DNA from: Roseibium sp. TrichSKD4
GTDB lineage: Bacteria > Pseudomonadota > Alphaproteobacteria > Rhizobiales > Stappiaceae
Reading direction: 5' to 3'
Length of the DNA stretch: 64,000 nucleotides
NCBI RefSeq assembly: GCF_000148725.1
Contig: NZ_GL476320.1
Span: 62,001 to 126,000, forward strand
A program made the position numbers and the translations under genes. The notes beneath the pieces were generated by a model that did not search any database, was not told the origin of the DNA, and was given only the letters and a program-made list of their open reading frames with translations. Below, one piece after another: positions 16,961 to 25,749 of the stretch (its first letter is position 1; each line of letters opens with the position of its first letter).

Positions 16961-18088
16961 ATGTCAGATATTACTCAAGAAATCGGCACAGCGCCGGAGC
17001 GCGGACGGTCCCTTTGGGATGATGCCCGCGACCGACTGCTCGCCAACAAGGCGGCTGTCGGCAGCATGATTGTGCTGGCCGTTATCACCTTTTTGTCCGT
17101 TGTCGGTCCCATGCTGTCTCCGCATGAGTTCGACACGGTTTACCGCGATTACGTGAGAGTCCCGGCAAGCCTTGAGGCTTATCCTCGTGCAGAACAGGTG
17201 CAGCCGGCGTTTGAAAAACTGGCTCAGCGGGCGCGTTTCAACATTGATAGCTATGAACGCAACGGCGATGTGGTTGTTGTCAAGGTAAGTTCACGCCGGG
17301 CCATCAACCCCAAATCCACGCGCTATTTTGACCGAAGCGACATATTCAAAAACGCGCAGTTGCTGGATATGTCGGAAGACAAGAAATCGGCAACCCTGCA
17401 GGCGGATATCAACTATCTGCATTTCTATTTTGGAACCGATGCCAACGGCCGGGACATGATGACCCGAACCTTCATTGCGGGTCGGGTGTCCTTGACCATT
17501 GGTCTGCTTGCCACAGCTGTGGCGATCTTCATCGGCGTTCTTTATGGTGCCACCTCTGGCTATCTTGGTGGTCGGATTGACCAGATGATGATGCGCGTGG
17601 TGGATATTCTCTATTCGCTGCCCTTTATCTTCTTCGTCATCATGCTTGTCGTGTTCTTTGGGCGAAACTTCGTGCTGATGTTTATTGCGGTCGGCGCAGT
17701 GGAGTGGCTCGATATGGCCCGTATCGTGCGTGGTCAGACGCTTACCATCAAACGACAGGAATACGTGCAGGCGGCCGAAGCCATGGGCGTATCCGATGGC
17801 GGGATTGTCCGTCGTCACATCATCCCAAACACGCTTGGTCCGGTGGTTGTCTACATGACGCTTCTGGTCCCAAAGGTAATTTTGTTGGAGAGCTTCCTGT
17901 CTTTCCTGGGACTTGGTGTGCAAGAGCCGATGACCAGCTGGGGTGTTCTCATCTCTGAAGGCGCTCGCAATTTGCAAGGGGCCGCCTGGATGCTGATCTT
18001 CCCGTCCATTTTCCTGACATCGACCCTGTTTGCGCTGAACTTTATCGGCGACGGCCTGCGCGATGCGCTGGATCCGAAAGACCGGTGA
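16961..18088 (+). CDS. Peptide ABC transporter permease (OppC-like)
   Basis: The 375-residue permease has the OppC_N region (LWDDARDRLLANKAAVGSMIVL), then an unusually long periplasmic segment of about 130 residues (roughly 55-150) before the core permease domain. The core has GTDANGRDMMTR, the EAA loop EYVQAAEAMGVSDGGIVRRHI, and the family C-terminus NFIGDGLRDALDPKDR. The long first periplasmic loop is known from OppC-like proteins of murein-peptide or general oligopeptide systems. The downstream ATPase gene follows within about 11 bp, so expression is coupled. Confidence 0.9.
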   Translation: MSDITQEIGTAPERGRSLWDDARDRLLANKAAVGSMIVLAVITFLSVVGPMLSPHEFDTVYRDYVRVPASLEAYPRAEQVQPAFEKLAQRARFNIDSYERNGDVVVVKVSSRRAINPKSTRYFDRSDIFKNAQLLDMSEDKKSATLQADINYLHFYFGTDANGRDMMTRTFIAGRVSLTIGLLATAVAIFIGVLYGATSGYLGGRIDQMMMRVVDILYSLPFIFFVIMLVVFFGRNFVLMFIAVGAVEWLDMARIVRGQTLTIKRQEYVQAAEAMGVSDGGIVRRHIIPNTLGPVVVYMTLLVPKVILLESFLSFLGLGVQEPMTSWGVLISEGARNLQGAAWMLIFPSIFLTSTLFALNFIGDGLRDALDPKDR

Positions 18089-18099
18089 GGGAGGCAATA

Positions 18100-19719
18100 A
18101 TGGAAACGAAACAAACAGTCCTCGAAATCCGTGACCTCAAGGTCAATTTCGATACCCCAACTGGCGTTGTTCCAGCTGTGCGGGGCGTTGATATCAACGT
18201 CAAGGCCGGGGAAACTGTCGCAATCGTGGGCGAAAGTGGATCTGGCAAAAGCCAGACCATGGTGGCCGCGATGGGTCTTTTGGCTTCCAATGGACGCACG
18301 GAAGGCACCGTTGAGTATGGCGGGCGGAACATTCTCGGCTTGCCGATACGCGAACTGAACAAGGTTCGCGGCGAGAAGATCACCATGATCTTCCAGGAGC
18401 CGATGACCTCACTCGACCCGCTTTACACCATCGGCCGCCAGCTGGCGGAGCCAATGGTTGTTCACGGCGGTCTGTCGTGGAAGGACGCCAAGGCTAAGGC
18501 TCTTGATCTTTTGAAGCTCGTGAACATTCCCGAGCCGGAAAGGAAAATCAAAGCTTACCCTTATGAAATGTCCGGTGGACAGCGCCAACGCGTGATGATC
18601 GCCATGGCTTTGGCTAATGACCCAGATGTTCTGATCGCCGACGAGCCAACGACTGCGCTTGATGTGACCACGCAGGCGCAAATCCTTGACCTTCTTGCGG
18701 ATCTGCAAAAGCGCCTCGGCATGGCGGTGATCTTCATCACGCATGACCTAGGCATTGTGCGTCAAATTTCCGACCGGGTTTACGTGATGAAAACCGGTGA
18801 AGTCGTGGAAAGCGGCAACACGGCTGAAATCTTCACCAACCCGCAGCATCCCTACACACGGATGCTACTGGACGCAGAGCCAACTGGCTCCAAGGCTCCC
18901 GTGCCTGAAAGCGCTACGTCACTTCTTGAAGTGCAGAAGGTCAATGTCGAGTTTGTTCTGGCTTCAGGGTTCCTGAAACCAGCCCACACCTTGCGCGCGG
19001 TCAACGACGTTAGCCTGTTCCTGAAAAAAGGCCAGACCCTTGGGGTTGTGGGCGAAAGTGGGTCCGGCAAATCGACCTTGGGCCGAGCCATCTTGAACCT
19101 GCTGCCGGCAACGGGACGCGTGGTCTATAACGGTGAGCTGATTACCGGCAAGTCCCGCGCGCAGATGCAGAAACTGCGCCGGAACATGCAGTTGGTGTTT
19201 CAGGACCCGTTTGGGTCACTCAGCCCGCGTTTGACCGTTGGCCAGATCATCTCCGAAGGGCTTTTGGTGCATGAACCGTCCTTGAGCGCAAAAGACCGGG
19301 ATCAGCGAGCCTGCCAGGCGCTTGAAGAAGTGTCCCTCGACCCATCCGTGCGCAACCGTTACCCGCATGAGTTCTCCGGTGGCCAGCGTCAGCGCATTGC
19401 GATTGCCCGGACCATGGTGCTGAAGCCGGATCTGGTTGTTCTTGACGAGCCGACATCCGCGCTCGACCGGACCATTCAAAAACAGATCGTCGAACTCCTG
19501 CGTGAGCTGCAGACCGCACATGATCTGACATATCTGTTTATCAGCCACGATCTTGCAGTCGTGCGTGCGATTGCAGACACAGTCATGGTGATGAAAAGTG
19601 GGCAGGTGATCGAAGCCGGTCCAACGGAAGATATCTTCCAGTCGCCGCAGGATGCTTATACGAAGAAACTGATCGGCGCTGCGCTCTTCACGCAGAACCA
19701 GCTGAAGGCAAGCGCCTGA
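18100..19719 (+). CDS. Peptide ABC transporter, fused double ATP-binding protein (OppD-OppF)
   Basis: At 539 residues it carries two complete ABC domains: Walker [10 protein letters not shown] and GESGSGKST, signatures MSGGQRQRV and FSGGQRQRI, and Walker [13 protein letters not shown] and [11 protein letters not shown]. Short C-terminal peptide-transporter regions (HPYTRMLL) follow the first domain. It replaces separate OppD and OppF subunits and energises the two permeases. GGGAGG lies 5 nt before ATG 18100; the ORF start at 18085 overlaps the permease gene and lacks such a site. Confidence 0.9.
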   Translation: METKQTVLEIRDLKVNFDTPTGVVPAVRGVDINVKAGETVAIVGESGSGKSQTMVAAMGLLASNGRTEGTVEYGGRNILGLPIRELNKVRGEKITMIFQEPMTSLDPLYTIGRQLAEPMVVHGGLSWKDAKAKALDLLKLVNIPEPERKIKAYPYEMSGGQRQRVMIAMALANDPDVLIADEPTTALDVTTQAQILDLLADLQKRLGMAVIFITHDLGIVRQISDRVYVMKTGEVVESGNTAEIFTNPQHPYTRMLLDAEPTGSKAPVPESATSLLEVQKVNVEFVLASGFLKPAHTLRAVNDVSLFLKKGQTLGVVGESGSGKSTLGRAILNLLPATGRVVYNGELITGKSRAQMQKLRRNMQLVFQDPFGSLSPRLTVGQIISEGLLVHEPSLSAKDRDQRACQALEEVSLDPSVRNRYPHEFSGGQRQRIAIARTMVLKPDLVVLDEPTSALDRTIQKQIVELLRELQTAHDLTYLFISHDLAVVRAIADTVMVMKSGQVIEAGPTEDIFQSPQDAYTKKLIGAALFTQNQLKASA

Positions 19720-19745
19720 GGCCGGGAGAACAGCGATTTAGGTGA

Positions 19746-19772
19746 GGGCGGCGCGAGCTGCCCTTTCTTGTT
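19746..19772 (+). terminator. Terminator of the peptide transporter operon
   Basis: GGGCGGC-GCGA-GCTGCCC forms a 7-bp stem (one G-U pair) followed by the moderate T-rich tract TTTCTTGTT, 26 bp after the ATPase stop. The stem sequence is the same as in the cysNC terminator at 46241. Confidence 0.7.
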
Positions 19773-19813
19773 GGAAGGGGCATAGAGCGGAAGAGCGGTT
19801 GGAAGGCCGTGCT

Positions 19814-20533
19814 CTAAACCTCGAGGTCGCCAACAATTGTCCGTCGGACACTTGGGTCCACTTCAATGGTGCTAGAGGTGGTGTGCTGGTAGGTCAGATC
19901 CGCTGCCCGGTCACGGTCTTTCGCTTCAATCGCATCCAGCAAGGCCGAGTGTGACGCCTCAATTTTCCCGATCCAGACCATTTTGTCCTTGTGGCGAATG
20001 AGCAAATACCGATGCAAGTGCAGCATGGCCCGCTGCAGGATGGGCTCCACAACGGGCATGTCCGCAACCTGATGCAGGGTCATGTGAAAGGCAATGTCTG
20101 CCTCTGACACACCATAGGTGTCGCGGTCAGCACGCAGTTGGTCATAAAGATCAGCAATCTGGCGCAGCTCTGCCAGTTTTTCCGGTGTTATGTTGCGGAT
20201 AATGGCATCCAGCGCGGTCAGTTCGATATTGAGCCTGAGACGCAGCATGATGATCGCTTCTTCATCCGTTGCTGCTGTAACAGTGGTTCCACGATAACTG
20301 TGGCGCAGAACGAGGCCATCTTCCTGCAATCGGAGCAAGGCCTCCCGCACAGTGCTTTGGGAACAGCCAAACTGTCGCGCCAACGCCTGTTCCGTAATCG
20401 GGCTGTCCTCGGTGAGCTCACCAATAACAATTCGAGCCTTGAGGCTCTCATAAACGGTGTTCGATTTTCTGGATTTCTGGCCTGTGCCCGTGCGAAGCCA
20501 GGATGGCTCCAGCGTCGGTTTCACGTGCTGCAT
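19814..20533 (-). CDS. GntR/FCD-family transcriptional regulator
   Basis: About 239 residues. The N-terminal winged helix (about residues 25-90) reads ITEQALARQFGCSQSTVREALLRLQEDGLV, a textbook GntR helix-turn-helix. The C-terminal FCD domain is all-helical and contains the metal/ligand-binding pattern DIAFHMTLHQVA and a later ASHSALLDAIEAKD, with His residues placed as in FadR/VanR members. ATG 20533 follows a purine-rich GGGGCGGAA; the ORF is open to 20572. Its gene converges with the peptide transporter operon and lies after the dipeptidase gene, so it probably controls peptide uptake or use. Confidence 0.85.
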   Translation of the reverse strand: MQHVKPTLEPSWLRTGTGQKSRKSNTVYESLKARIVIGELTEDSPITEQALARQFGCSQSTVREALLRLQEDGLVLRHSYRGTTVTAATDEEAIIMLRLRLNIELTALDAIIRNITPEKLAELRQIADLYDQLRADRDTYGVSEADIAFHMTLHQVADMPVVEPILQRAMLHLHRYLLIRHKDKMVWIGKIEASHSALLDAIEAKDRDRAADLTYQHTTSSTIEVDPSVRRTIVGDLEV

Positions 20534-20915
20534 ATATTTTTCCGCCCCTGCCCACTGTGACGTTTGCCCCATCTAAAACCCGCCCAGCTGCGTTTCAGTG
20601 CTGCGGGGCGGGTCATCCAGAGTGAGACCTTCTGGCCTCTATTGTGTGCAGATGGGGTTGTGCACCTTGTTCCTTTGAACGTGAGCGCTCCGCAGCTTTC
20701 GTGGGATCGAATTCGCTTTTGTGATTGCAATTAAAGGTTGAGTTTACTAGAAACTCGATAATCGCAGGATCCCAAGCTGTCTGTAGCCCCCTCGTCAAAA
20801 GTCTGAACGGCAAAACTACCGTAATGCCAAGGCTACCCTCTGGCTGATTTTGAATCACTCAGCAACATAGGGTTGTATATTCACGATTGCGTGAGGGGTT
20901 TTGAATTGGTATTGC
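20534..20915. other. 382-bp gap between dipeptidase and GntR regulator genes
   Basis: No gene was recognised. Within it GAGTTT-N5-AAACTC (20740-20756) is an inverted repeat with 6-bp arms that could be an operator of the GntR regulator, whose start is about 200 bp away. The remainder is presumably untranslated leader or promoter. Confidence 0.4.
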
Positions 20916-21989
20916 TTAAGTGCGATCCAATACAGACAACCAGTTCTCAAAGGCTATCTTTTGGATCAGTTTTGCGCCAAATCCTGCATTTTCCATTCCT
21001 TTGATCAGGTCCGGCAGGTGTGAAATATCACGCAGGCAATGGGGTGGGCTGCAACCATCATAGTCTGACCCGATTCCCACACCATCTTCGCCAAGCCGTT
21101 CCACAAGATAGGCGAGATGGCGCACAACGACATCAATCGGTGTTTGTTTCTGGTATCTGCCGTCCTCACGCAGGAACGAAATCTGAAAGTTGACACCGAC
21201 CAGTCCGCCGCTTTCGCAAATGGCATCCAGCTGCTTGTCGGTCAAATTTCGGGCCGATGGGCAAATGGCATGAGCATTGGAGTGGCTGGCTACAATTGGA
21301 GCCTCGCTCGCCTCAACCACATCCCAAAACCCTTTTTCGGTGAGATGGGACACATCAACCAGAACTCCGAGAGAATTACAGGCTTTCACCAGGGCCTTTC
21401 CCGCATCTGTCAGGCCGGGGCCAATATCCGGTGACGAAGGAAAAGCCATCGGAACACCATCACCAAAGGCATTGGCCCGGCTCCAGACAAGGCCAAGCGA
21501 TCGCAGACCCTTCCCATAGAGGTCTTCAAGGGCGTGAAAGTCCGTGTCGATGGCCTCAGCCCCTTCAATATGCAGGCTAACGGCCAGTTGATCCTTGGAC
21601 ATGGCATCGCGGATCTCATTTGCGCTCCGGCAAATGCGAACCTCTCCGCCAGATTGAGCTTCCAGTCTTGACGCATAGTCGAACAGTTTAAGAGTAAAAT
21701 CGTAGGCTTGGCTCTGCGGGATTTCCGCATAATTGCGCGGATCGTTGGGATTGAACGGGGTAGAAAAATCATATTCCGGATTGGACGGGGTGAAGGCTGC
21801 AAACAAGCCTCCTGCGAACCGGCCTTCCCGCGCTCGGGGCAAGTCGATATGCCCCTCGCTGGAGCGATCAAAGAAGCTTCGCTCGCGTGGTGTTCCTTCA
21901 AGCATTGCAAGTTTCAAGAGGGTGTCGTTGTGACCATCAAATACGGATATGTCGGAAACACTCGAGTGGGTGGGCACAGAACACCTCAT
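20916..21989 (-). CDS. Membrane-dipeptidase-type peptidase (M19 family)
   Basis: About 357 residues. Zinc-binding features of renal-type dipeptidases are visible: VFDGHNDTLLKL (His-x-Asp) near the N-terminus, a bridging Glu in SLHIEGAEAI, VDVSHLTEKGFWDVV, and ASHSNAHAICPSARNLTD. VGIGSDYDGC towards the end carries the last catalytic Asp. M19 enzymes cleave dipeptides, including D-amino-acid and murein-derived ones. GTG 21977 has a GAGGTG site at suitable spacing and may be the true start instead of ATG 21989. Placement next to a peptide importer suggests it degrades imported peptides. Confidence 0.88.
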   Translation of the reverse strand: MRCSVPTHSSVSDISVFDGHNDTLLKLAMLEGTPRERSFFDRSSEGHIDLPRAREGRFAGGLFAAFTPSNPEYDFSTPFNPNDPRNYAEIPQSQAYDFTLKLFDYASRLEAQSGGEVRICRSANEIRDAMSKDQLAVSLHIEGAEAIDTDFHALEDLYGKGLRSLGLVWSRANAFGDGVPMAFPSSPDIGPGLTDAGKALVKACNSLGVLVDVSHLTEKGFWDVVEASEAPIVASHSNAHAICPSARNLTDKQLDAICESGGLVGVNFQISFLREDGRYQKQTPIDVVVRHLAYLVERLGEDGVGIGSDYDGCSPPHCLRDISHLPDLIKGMENAGFGAKLIQKIAFENWLSVLDRT

Positions 21990-22175
21990 GAAAAGAGTTT
22001 TGCAAACAGGACGTTGCAATTACCGGTATTGCCGGAGCAACGCAAGCGGGCTGGGCTCGGCACCAAAATAGTGGCTCGGCAGCTGCGTCAGATATGGGAT
22101 CTTGAACCTGTCTGGAGAAGAGGATAAGCAATTGCCTCAGGAATTTTTCCGGTGCCGGACGCTAAGGGGAGCAGC

Positions 22176-22859
22176 TTGGAAAAGGAACTTTCACGACGCA
22201 GTTTTGTTGCAGTGGGCGTTGCAAGCCTTGGGCTTGCTGTCAGCGGGTGCGTGTCTGTCGGTCTTCCCGGCCAACCACCTTTGCCCGACGAGGACTTTGA
22301 TTACGCCTCCGCCTATGCGGCAAAGGAAGATGGCGAGTTCACATGGCCTGCCATCAACTACCAATCCTTTGATCAAAAATATTGGCGTCAGGTGGTGGAA
22401 TATCGCTCTCGTGAAAAGCCGGGCACCATCATTGTCGACCCCTATAACCGGTTCCTCTACTGGACGCTGTCCAACCGGAAGGCGTTGAGATACGGGATTG
22501 GTGTCGGGCGCTCTGCCTTTTCCTGGTCCGGGACAGCGTTGATCCGGGTCAAGCGCGAACATCCGATTTGGCGCCCTCCACGTGAAATGATCGCGCGCAA
22601 GCCGTCTCTGGAAAAATACTGGGTGGATGGTTTTCCTCCGGGGCTAAAGAACCCGTTGGGCGCACGCGCCATGGATCTTTGGCAGGGCTCTGTCGACACG
22701 CTTTACCGCATTCACGGTACCAACAGCCCGAACAGCATCGGCAAGAGTGTGTCGTCGGGCTGCATCCGCATGTGGCAACAGGATGTGATTGACCTGTTTG
22801 AGCGCGTCCCCCTGCGCACCAAGGTTATTGTGCTGGACAAGGACCCGAACGAAGCCTGA
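22176..22859 (+). CDS. L,D-transpeptidase (YkuD domain) with lipoprotein/Tat-like signal
   Basis: About 227 residues. The N-terminus has twin arginines (SRRSFVAVGVASLGL) and a lipobox-like VSGC, so it is exported and possibly lipidated. The YkuD catalytic motif appears as YRIHGTNSP, then SVSSGCIRMW, with the Cys nucleophile; the usual His before Gly-Cys is Ser, a common variant. Such enzymes make 3-3 peptidoglycan cross-links or attach lipoproteins. TTG 22176 directly follows the strong site AAGGGGAG, which decides the start over GTG 22152. Confidence 0.85.
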   Translation: MEKELSRRSFVAVGVASLGLAVSGCVSVGLPGQPPLPDEDFDYASAYAAKEDGEFTWPAINYQSFDQKYWRQVVEYRSREKPGTIIVDPYNRFLYWTLSNRKALRYGIGVGRSAFSWSGTALIRVKREHPIWRPPREMIARKPSLEKYWVDGFPPGLKNPLGARAMDLWQGSVDTLYRIHGTNSPNSIGKSVSSGCIRMWQQDVIDLFERVPLRTKVIVLDKDPNEA

Positions 22860-22918
22860 GCGAAAAGCGGTGCGGGGCGGGAGCTGTTCTCGGCCATACT
22901 TCTAAAAACTCAGATCGA

Positions 22919-22950
22919 AAAAATGGTGGCTGAATGGCCGCCATTTTTGT
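22919..22950 (+). terminator. Terminator after the L,D-transpeptidase gene
   Basis: AAAAATGGTGGC pairs with GCCGCCATTTTT (one G-U pair) around a 6-nt loop, giving a stem flanked by A and T runs that could work on both strands. It begins 60 bp after the stop codon. Confidence 0.75.
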
Positions 22951-22978
22951 TGATGATGAAAATCGGTCATTCAACGTC

Positions 22979-23020
22979 ATTCCAGACCAGCTGAACGCAT
23001 GTAAAGCGACGATCTGGAAT
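22979..23020. repeat. REP-like palindrome with ATTCCAGA/TCTGGAAT arms
   Basis: The 8-bp arms ATTCCAGA (22979-22986) and TCTGGAAT (23013-23020) flank an imperfect inner region. The same arms occur at 32422-32462, showing a dispersed intergenic repeat. Confidence 0.7.
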
Positions 23021-23076
23021 CCAGACATCATTCACGCGAAGCGTGGCAAAGGCAGACTGTTGTCTCTGCTGCATTC

Positions 23077-24117
23077 CTAGTTCGAGTTCGCAAAGTTTGG
23101 CCAAGTGTCTGTCAGTCGATAGCCTTCCGGCCAAGGGTCATCGGGATCAAGCATGTGCTGATGCGTTCCGGTGATCCACGCGCGTCCGGAAATTTCAGGG
23201 ATAATGGCCGGTAAGTCGCCAACCTTGGTGGTCGAATGGATTTTACCGTGAAATTCAGAGCCGATGATGGAGCGTGTTGTGAGCGTGTCGCCAACCTTCA
23301 TTTTGCCTGAGGCATGGAGAAGCGCCATTCGTGCAGATGTCGCAGTTCCCGTTGGCGAGCGGTCTATCTTGCCGGGTTGGATCGAAACGGCGGATTTTGC
23401 GGTCAGGTGACTGCCGTCACGTTTAAGCGGACCGGCAAACAGGCAAAATGAGAAATGGTCCCAGTCTCGGTTTTCAGGATGCTGAAACTGCAGTTGCTCA
23501 TTGGCTGCATTGGTAATGCGAACACCCAGCTCTGCAAGCTGTCCTGCCTCTGATGCGTCCAGCTTGAAGCCAAGTGCGTTTGCATCCACCACAACGAAGC
23601 TGTCTCCGCCATAGGCCGTATCTACGGTGGTTTTTCCCAGGCCTAGCACCTCAATCACAGCGCCCAGCTCACCGACAAAAGAGGGCAGGTTCTGAACGGT
23701 GATGCGTTCTGCCTTGCCATTGCGACACTCCGCCCGCACCCGAATAATCCCACCAGGCGCTTCCAGAACCATCTCGGTCACGGGCTCCGTGATGGGGATT
23801 ATGCCGGTATCGAGCAGCACCGTGGACACGCAAATCGAATTTGATCCCGACATGGGCGGCGTATCTTCCGGCTCCATGATGATCCAGCCCATTTGCGCGT
23901 CCGGATGTTTGGGCGGCACAAGCAGGTTTACATGACGGAACACACCACCTCGGGGTTCGTTCAGCATGAAATTGCGCAAGGTTTGATCCTTTGCAATCCA
24001 GTTGCGCTGGTCCCACAAAGTCTCACCGGGAGGCGGGGCGACGCCGCCAACTATGACGTCTCCGACTTCTCCTTCTGCATGGCAGGAGACAACATGAATG
24101 GTTTTTGTCGTCCGCAT
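23077..24117 (-). CDS. Proline racemase-family protein with Ser/Thr in the catalytic pair
   Basis: About 346 residues with the duplicated diaminopimelate-epimerase-like fold of proline racemases, hydroxyproline epimerases and trans-3-hydroxyproline dehydratases. In racemases two Cys act as acid and base (MCGHN and DRSPCGTG). Here the first site reads [10 protein letters not shown] (Ser about residue 90) and the second [11 protein letters not shown] (Thr). Cys-to-Thr at the second site is known in trans-3-hydroxy-L-proline dehydratases, so a dehydratase or other elimination fits better than racemisation. ATG 24117 has GGAG at 6-nt spacing, better than TTG 24132. No transporter or proline genes adjoin it. 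Confidence 0.8.
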   Translation of the reverse strand: MRTTKTIHVVSCHAEGEVGDVIVGGVAPPPGETLWDQRNWIAKDQTLRNFMLNEPRGGVFRHVNLLVPPKHPDAQMGWIIMEPEDTPPMSGSNSICVSTVLLDTGIIPITEPVTEMVLEAPGGIIRVRAECRNGKAERITVQNLPSFVGELGAVIEVLGLGKTTVDTAYGGDSFVVVDANALGFKLDASEAGQLAELGVRITNAANEQLQFQHPENRDWDHFSFCLFAGPLKRDGSHLTAKSAVSIQPGKIDRSPTGTATSARMALLHASGKMKVGDTLTTRSIIGSEFHGKIHSTTKVGDLPAIIPEISGRAWITGTHQHMLDPDDPWPEGYRLTDTWPNFANSN

Positions 24118-24274
24118 CGCGAACTCCTTCAAACGGAGAGGTCAGTTAGTCGATCATGGGCGGTTTACCTTGCAAAAACAATGAGGGCCGCGCGAGGGAG
24201 CGAGACCCGCAGGAAGAACGCATGTGCAGTTGGCTTCTTCGGTTCAGGAGAAGGCCTTCTGACGGCCTCTGCTC

Positions 24275-24303
24275 TTGACAGAATTTCAAAACTATCGTTT
24301 ATT
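24275..24303 (+). promoter_or_regulatory. Candidate promoter of the GbsR-type regulator gene
   Basis: TTGACA (24275-24280) is a perfect -35 box. Seventeen bases later lies TTTATT as a weak -10, which overlaps the first operator palindrome. Transcription from it would start at about the ATG at 24310, implying a leaderless or nearly leaderless mRNA. Confidence 0.5.
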
Positions 24304-24320
24304 TCTGTCATGACAGAAAT
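24301..24320. promoter_or_regulatory. Perfect 20-bp operator palindrome over the regulator start codon
   Basis: ATTTCTGT-CATG-ACAGAAAT is perfectly symmetrical and includes the ATG of the GbsR-type gene. The same half-sites with the same 4-bp spacing recur at 24893-24914, so this is very probably the regulator's own binding site. Confidence 0.75.
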
Positions 24321-24870
24321 TAGTGACAATCAACCAGCGTCAGCGCGGGAGCAATTTATCCTCCACTGGGGGGATATGGGCGGTCAGTGGGGCGTGAACC
24401 GGTCTGTCGCACAGATCCACGCGCTGTTGTTTTTAAGCTCAAAGCCCCTGCACGCAGAGCAAATTTCCGAGGAGCTGGGGATCGCGCGGTCCAATGTTTC
24501 CAATTCGCTCAAGGAATTGGTGAGCTGGCGCTTGATCCAGCGCGTTCCTGTGGCCGGGGATCGGCGGGAGCATTTTGTCGCTGAAACTGATGTTTGGGAA
24601 ATGGCGCTCAGGATCACGAAAGGCCGCAAGGAGCGGGAGATCGAGCCGGCCATTCGGGCCATTGATATGTGTGTGCAGCAGGCCGAAACCGAGCAGGATC
24701 TGGACCCGGTCGCCTTGCAGCGGATGCGTGACATGCAAGAGTTTGTCACCTCGGCGGACCGTTGGTCAGAGCAGATGCTCAAGATCCCGAAATCGAAGCT
24801 GTCGATGCTGTTAAAGATGGGCGACAAGGTTTTGTCGCTTTTGAAAGTGGGCGGCAAAACGCACGACTAG
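24310..24870 (+). CDS. GbsR/MarR-type transcriptional regulator
   Basis: This 186-residue protein has a winged helix (about residues 25-95) with SSKPLHAEQISEELGIARSNVSNSLKELVSWRLIQRV, the GbsR pattern, followed by helical dimerisation segments. GbsR-family regulators respond to small ligands such as choline in Bacillus; no ligand can be inferred here. The open frame runs upstream to 23893, but that part is antisense to the racemase gene. ATG 24310 lies inside an operator palindrome and lacks a ribosome site. It precedes DUF4166 and DUF2867 genes on the same strand. Confidence 0.8.
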   Translation: MTEISDNQPASAREQFILHWGDMGGQWGVNRSVAQIHALLFLSSKPLHAEQISEELGIARSNVSNSLKELVSWRLIQRVPVAGDRREHFVAETDVWEMALRITKGRKEREIEPAIRAIDMCVQQAETEQDLDPVALQRMRDMQEFVTSADRWSEQMLKIPKSKLSMLLKMGDKVLSLLKVGGKTHD

Positions 24871-24892
24871 GTGCGAAAAATTTTTAATTAGA

Positions 24893-24914
24893 AATTTCTG
24901 TCTGTACAGAAATT
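24893..24914. promoter_or_regulatory. Second operator palindrome, upstream of the DUF4166 gene
   Basis: AATTTCTGT-CTGT-ACAGAAATT (22 bp, 9-bp arms) shares the core half-sites ATTTCTGT/ACAGAAAT and 4-bp spacer with the palindrome at 24301. It lies 26 bp before the DUF4166 start codon, in the gap after the regulator gene. Confidence 0.75.
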
Positions 24915-24940
24915 CCAGTTTTAACGGTAGAGGTCGGAAG

Positions 24941-25585
24941 ATGCTAAGCGAATGCCGTGTTCCGGTTCAAATAGAAGAAGAAAGCCGATATCGGGAGCTC
25001 CTTGGCGCTCGCGCCTGGAATTCTCTCCCCGTTGCTGTGCAGCAGCGCTTCGGCAAGCAACTGAAAGCCGGCGCGAGTGTGGTTTATCAAGGTGTCGTTG
25101 TGGCGATGCGTATGAACCTGGCCGGGCGCGCCCTTGCTCAGCTTGCTCGCCTCGTCGGCGGCCCTCTGCCCCATGATTTGTCGTCGATGCATCAGGCGGC
25201 GGTTGTCTCCGTCACACAGGATATCGCCGGGGATGGCCAGTTTTGGATCCGTCAGTATGGCCGGGCCTCTGGCTTTCCGCAGGTCATACACAGTTCCAAA
25301 CGTTTCGCCGGGCCGACCGGCATTGAAGAGTATATCGGTTGCGGAATTGGCATCGCCTTAAAGCTTCGCACGGAGCAGGGCGCACTCCTGTTTGAAAGTG
25401 ACCATTATTTCATTGACCTCGGGAGCTGGAAGATGCGGTTTCCCAAATGGATGAAGCCGGGGCAGTTGACCATCACGCACCGAGATCTGGGCCAGAAGAA
25501 GTTCCGTTTCTCACTTGATCTAAGGAGCCGCTATCTCGGCGAACTGCTCCATCAGGATGCCATCTTCTGGGACAAGGAGGACTAA
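24941..25585 (+). CDS. DUF4166 domain protein
   Basis: The 214-residue protein matches the DUF4166 layout: an N-terminal helix-rich part, LAQLARLVGGPLP, a beta segment with the FWIRQYG and SSKRFAGP patterns, then GIGIALKLRTEQGALLFES, SWKMRFPKWMKPGQLTITHRD and a closing strand RFSLDLRSRYLGEL. DUF4166 is uncharacterised, often fused or adjacent to oxidoreductases of the saccharopine-dehydrogenase type. GAGG precedes the ATG. It has its own copy of the regulator palindrome upstream and is followed by a DUF2867 gene. Confidence 0.75.
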   Translation: MLSECRVPVQIEEESRYRELLGARAWNSLPVAVQQRFGKQLKAGASVVYQGVVVAMRMNLAGRALAQLARLVGGPLPHDLSSMHQAAVVSVTQDIAGDGQFWIRQYGRASGFPQVIHSSKRFAGPTGIEEYIGCGIGIALKLRTEQGALLFESDHYFIDLGSWKMRFPKWMKPGQLTITHRDLGQKKFRFSLDLRSRYLGELLHQDAIFWDKED

Positions 25586-25749
25586 GCAGGAATTCTCCCA
25601 AATGGTGTGCGCTGGGGAGAATGTCTTTCGCCCACGCCCACACCGACGCCACGCCCACGCCCTGAGTGCGGTCTGTGCTCCTCTTGAGCACATCTAACCA
25701 CACGCACTTTCGCCCCCCGTTTTTAGTTTTCAAATGAATGAGGAATGAA

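Noticed and set aside
23893-24309. Upstream extension of the GbsR-type regulator frame by 139 codons
   Set aside because: It is antisense to the racemase gene, has no family similarity, and the winged helix begins shortly after ATG 24310.
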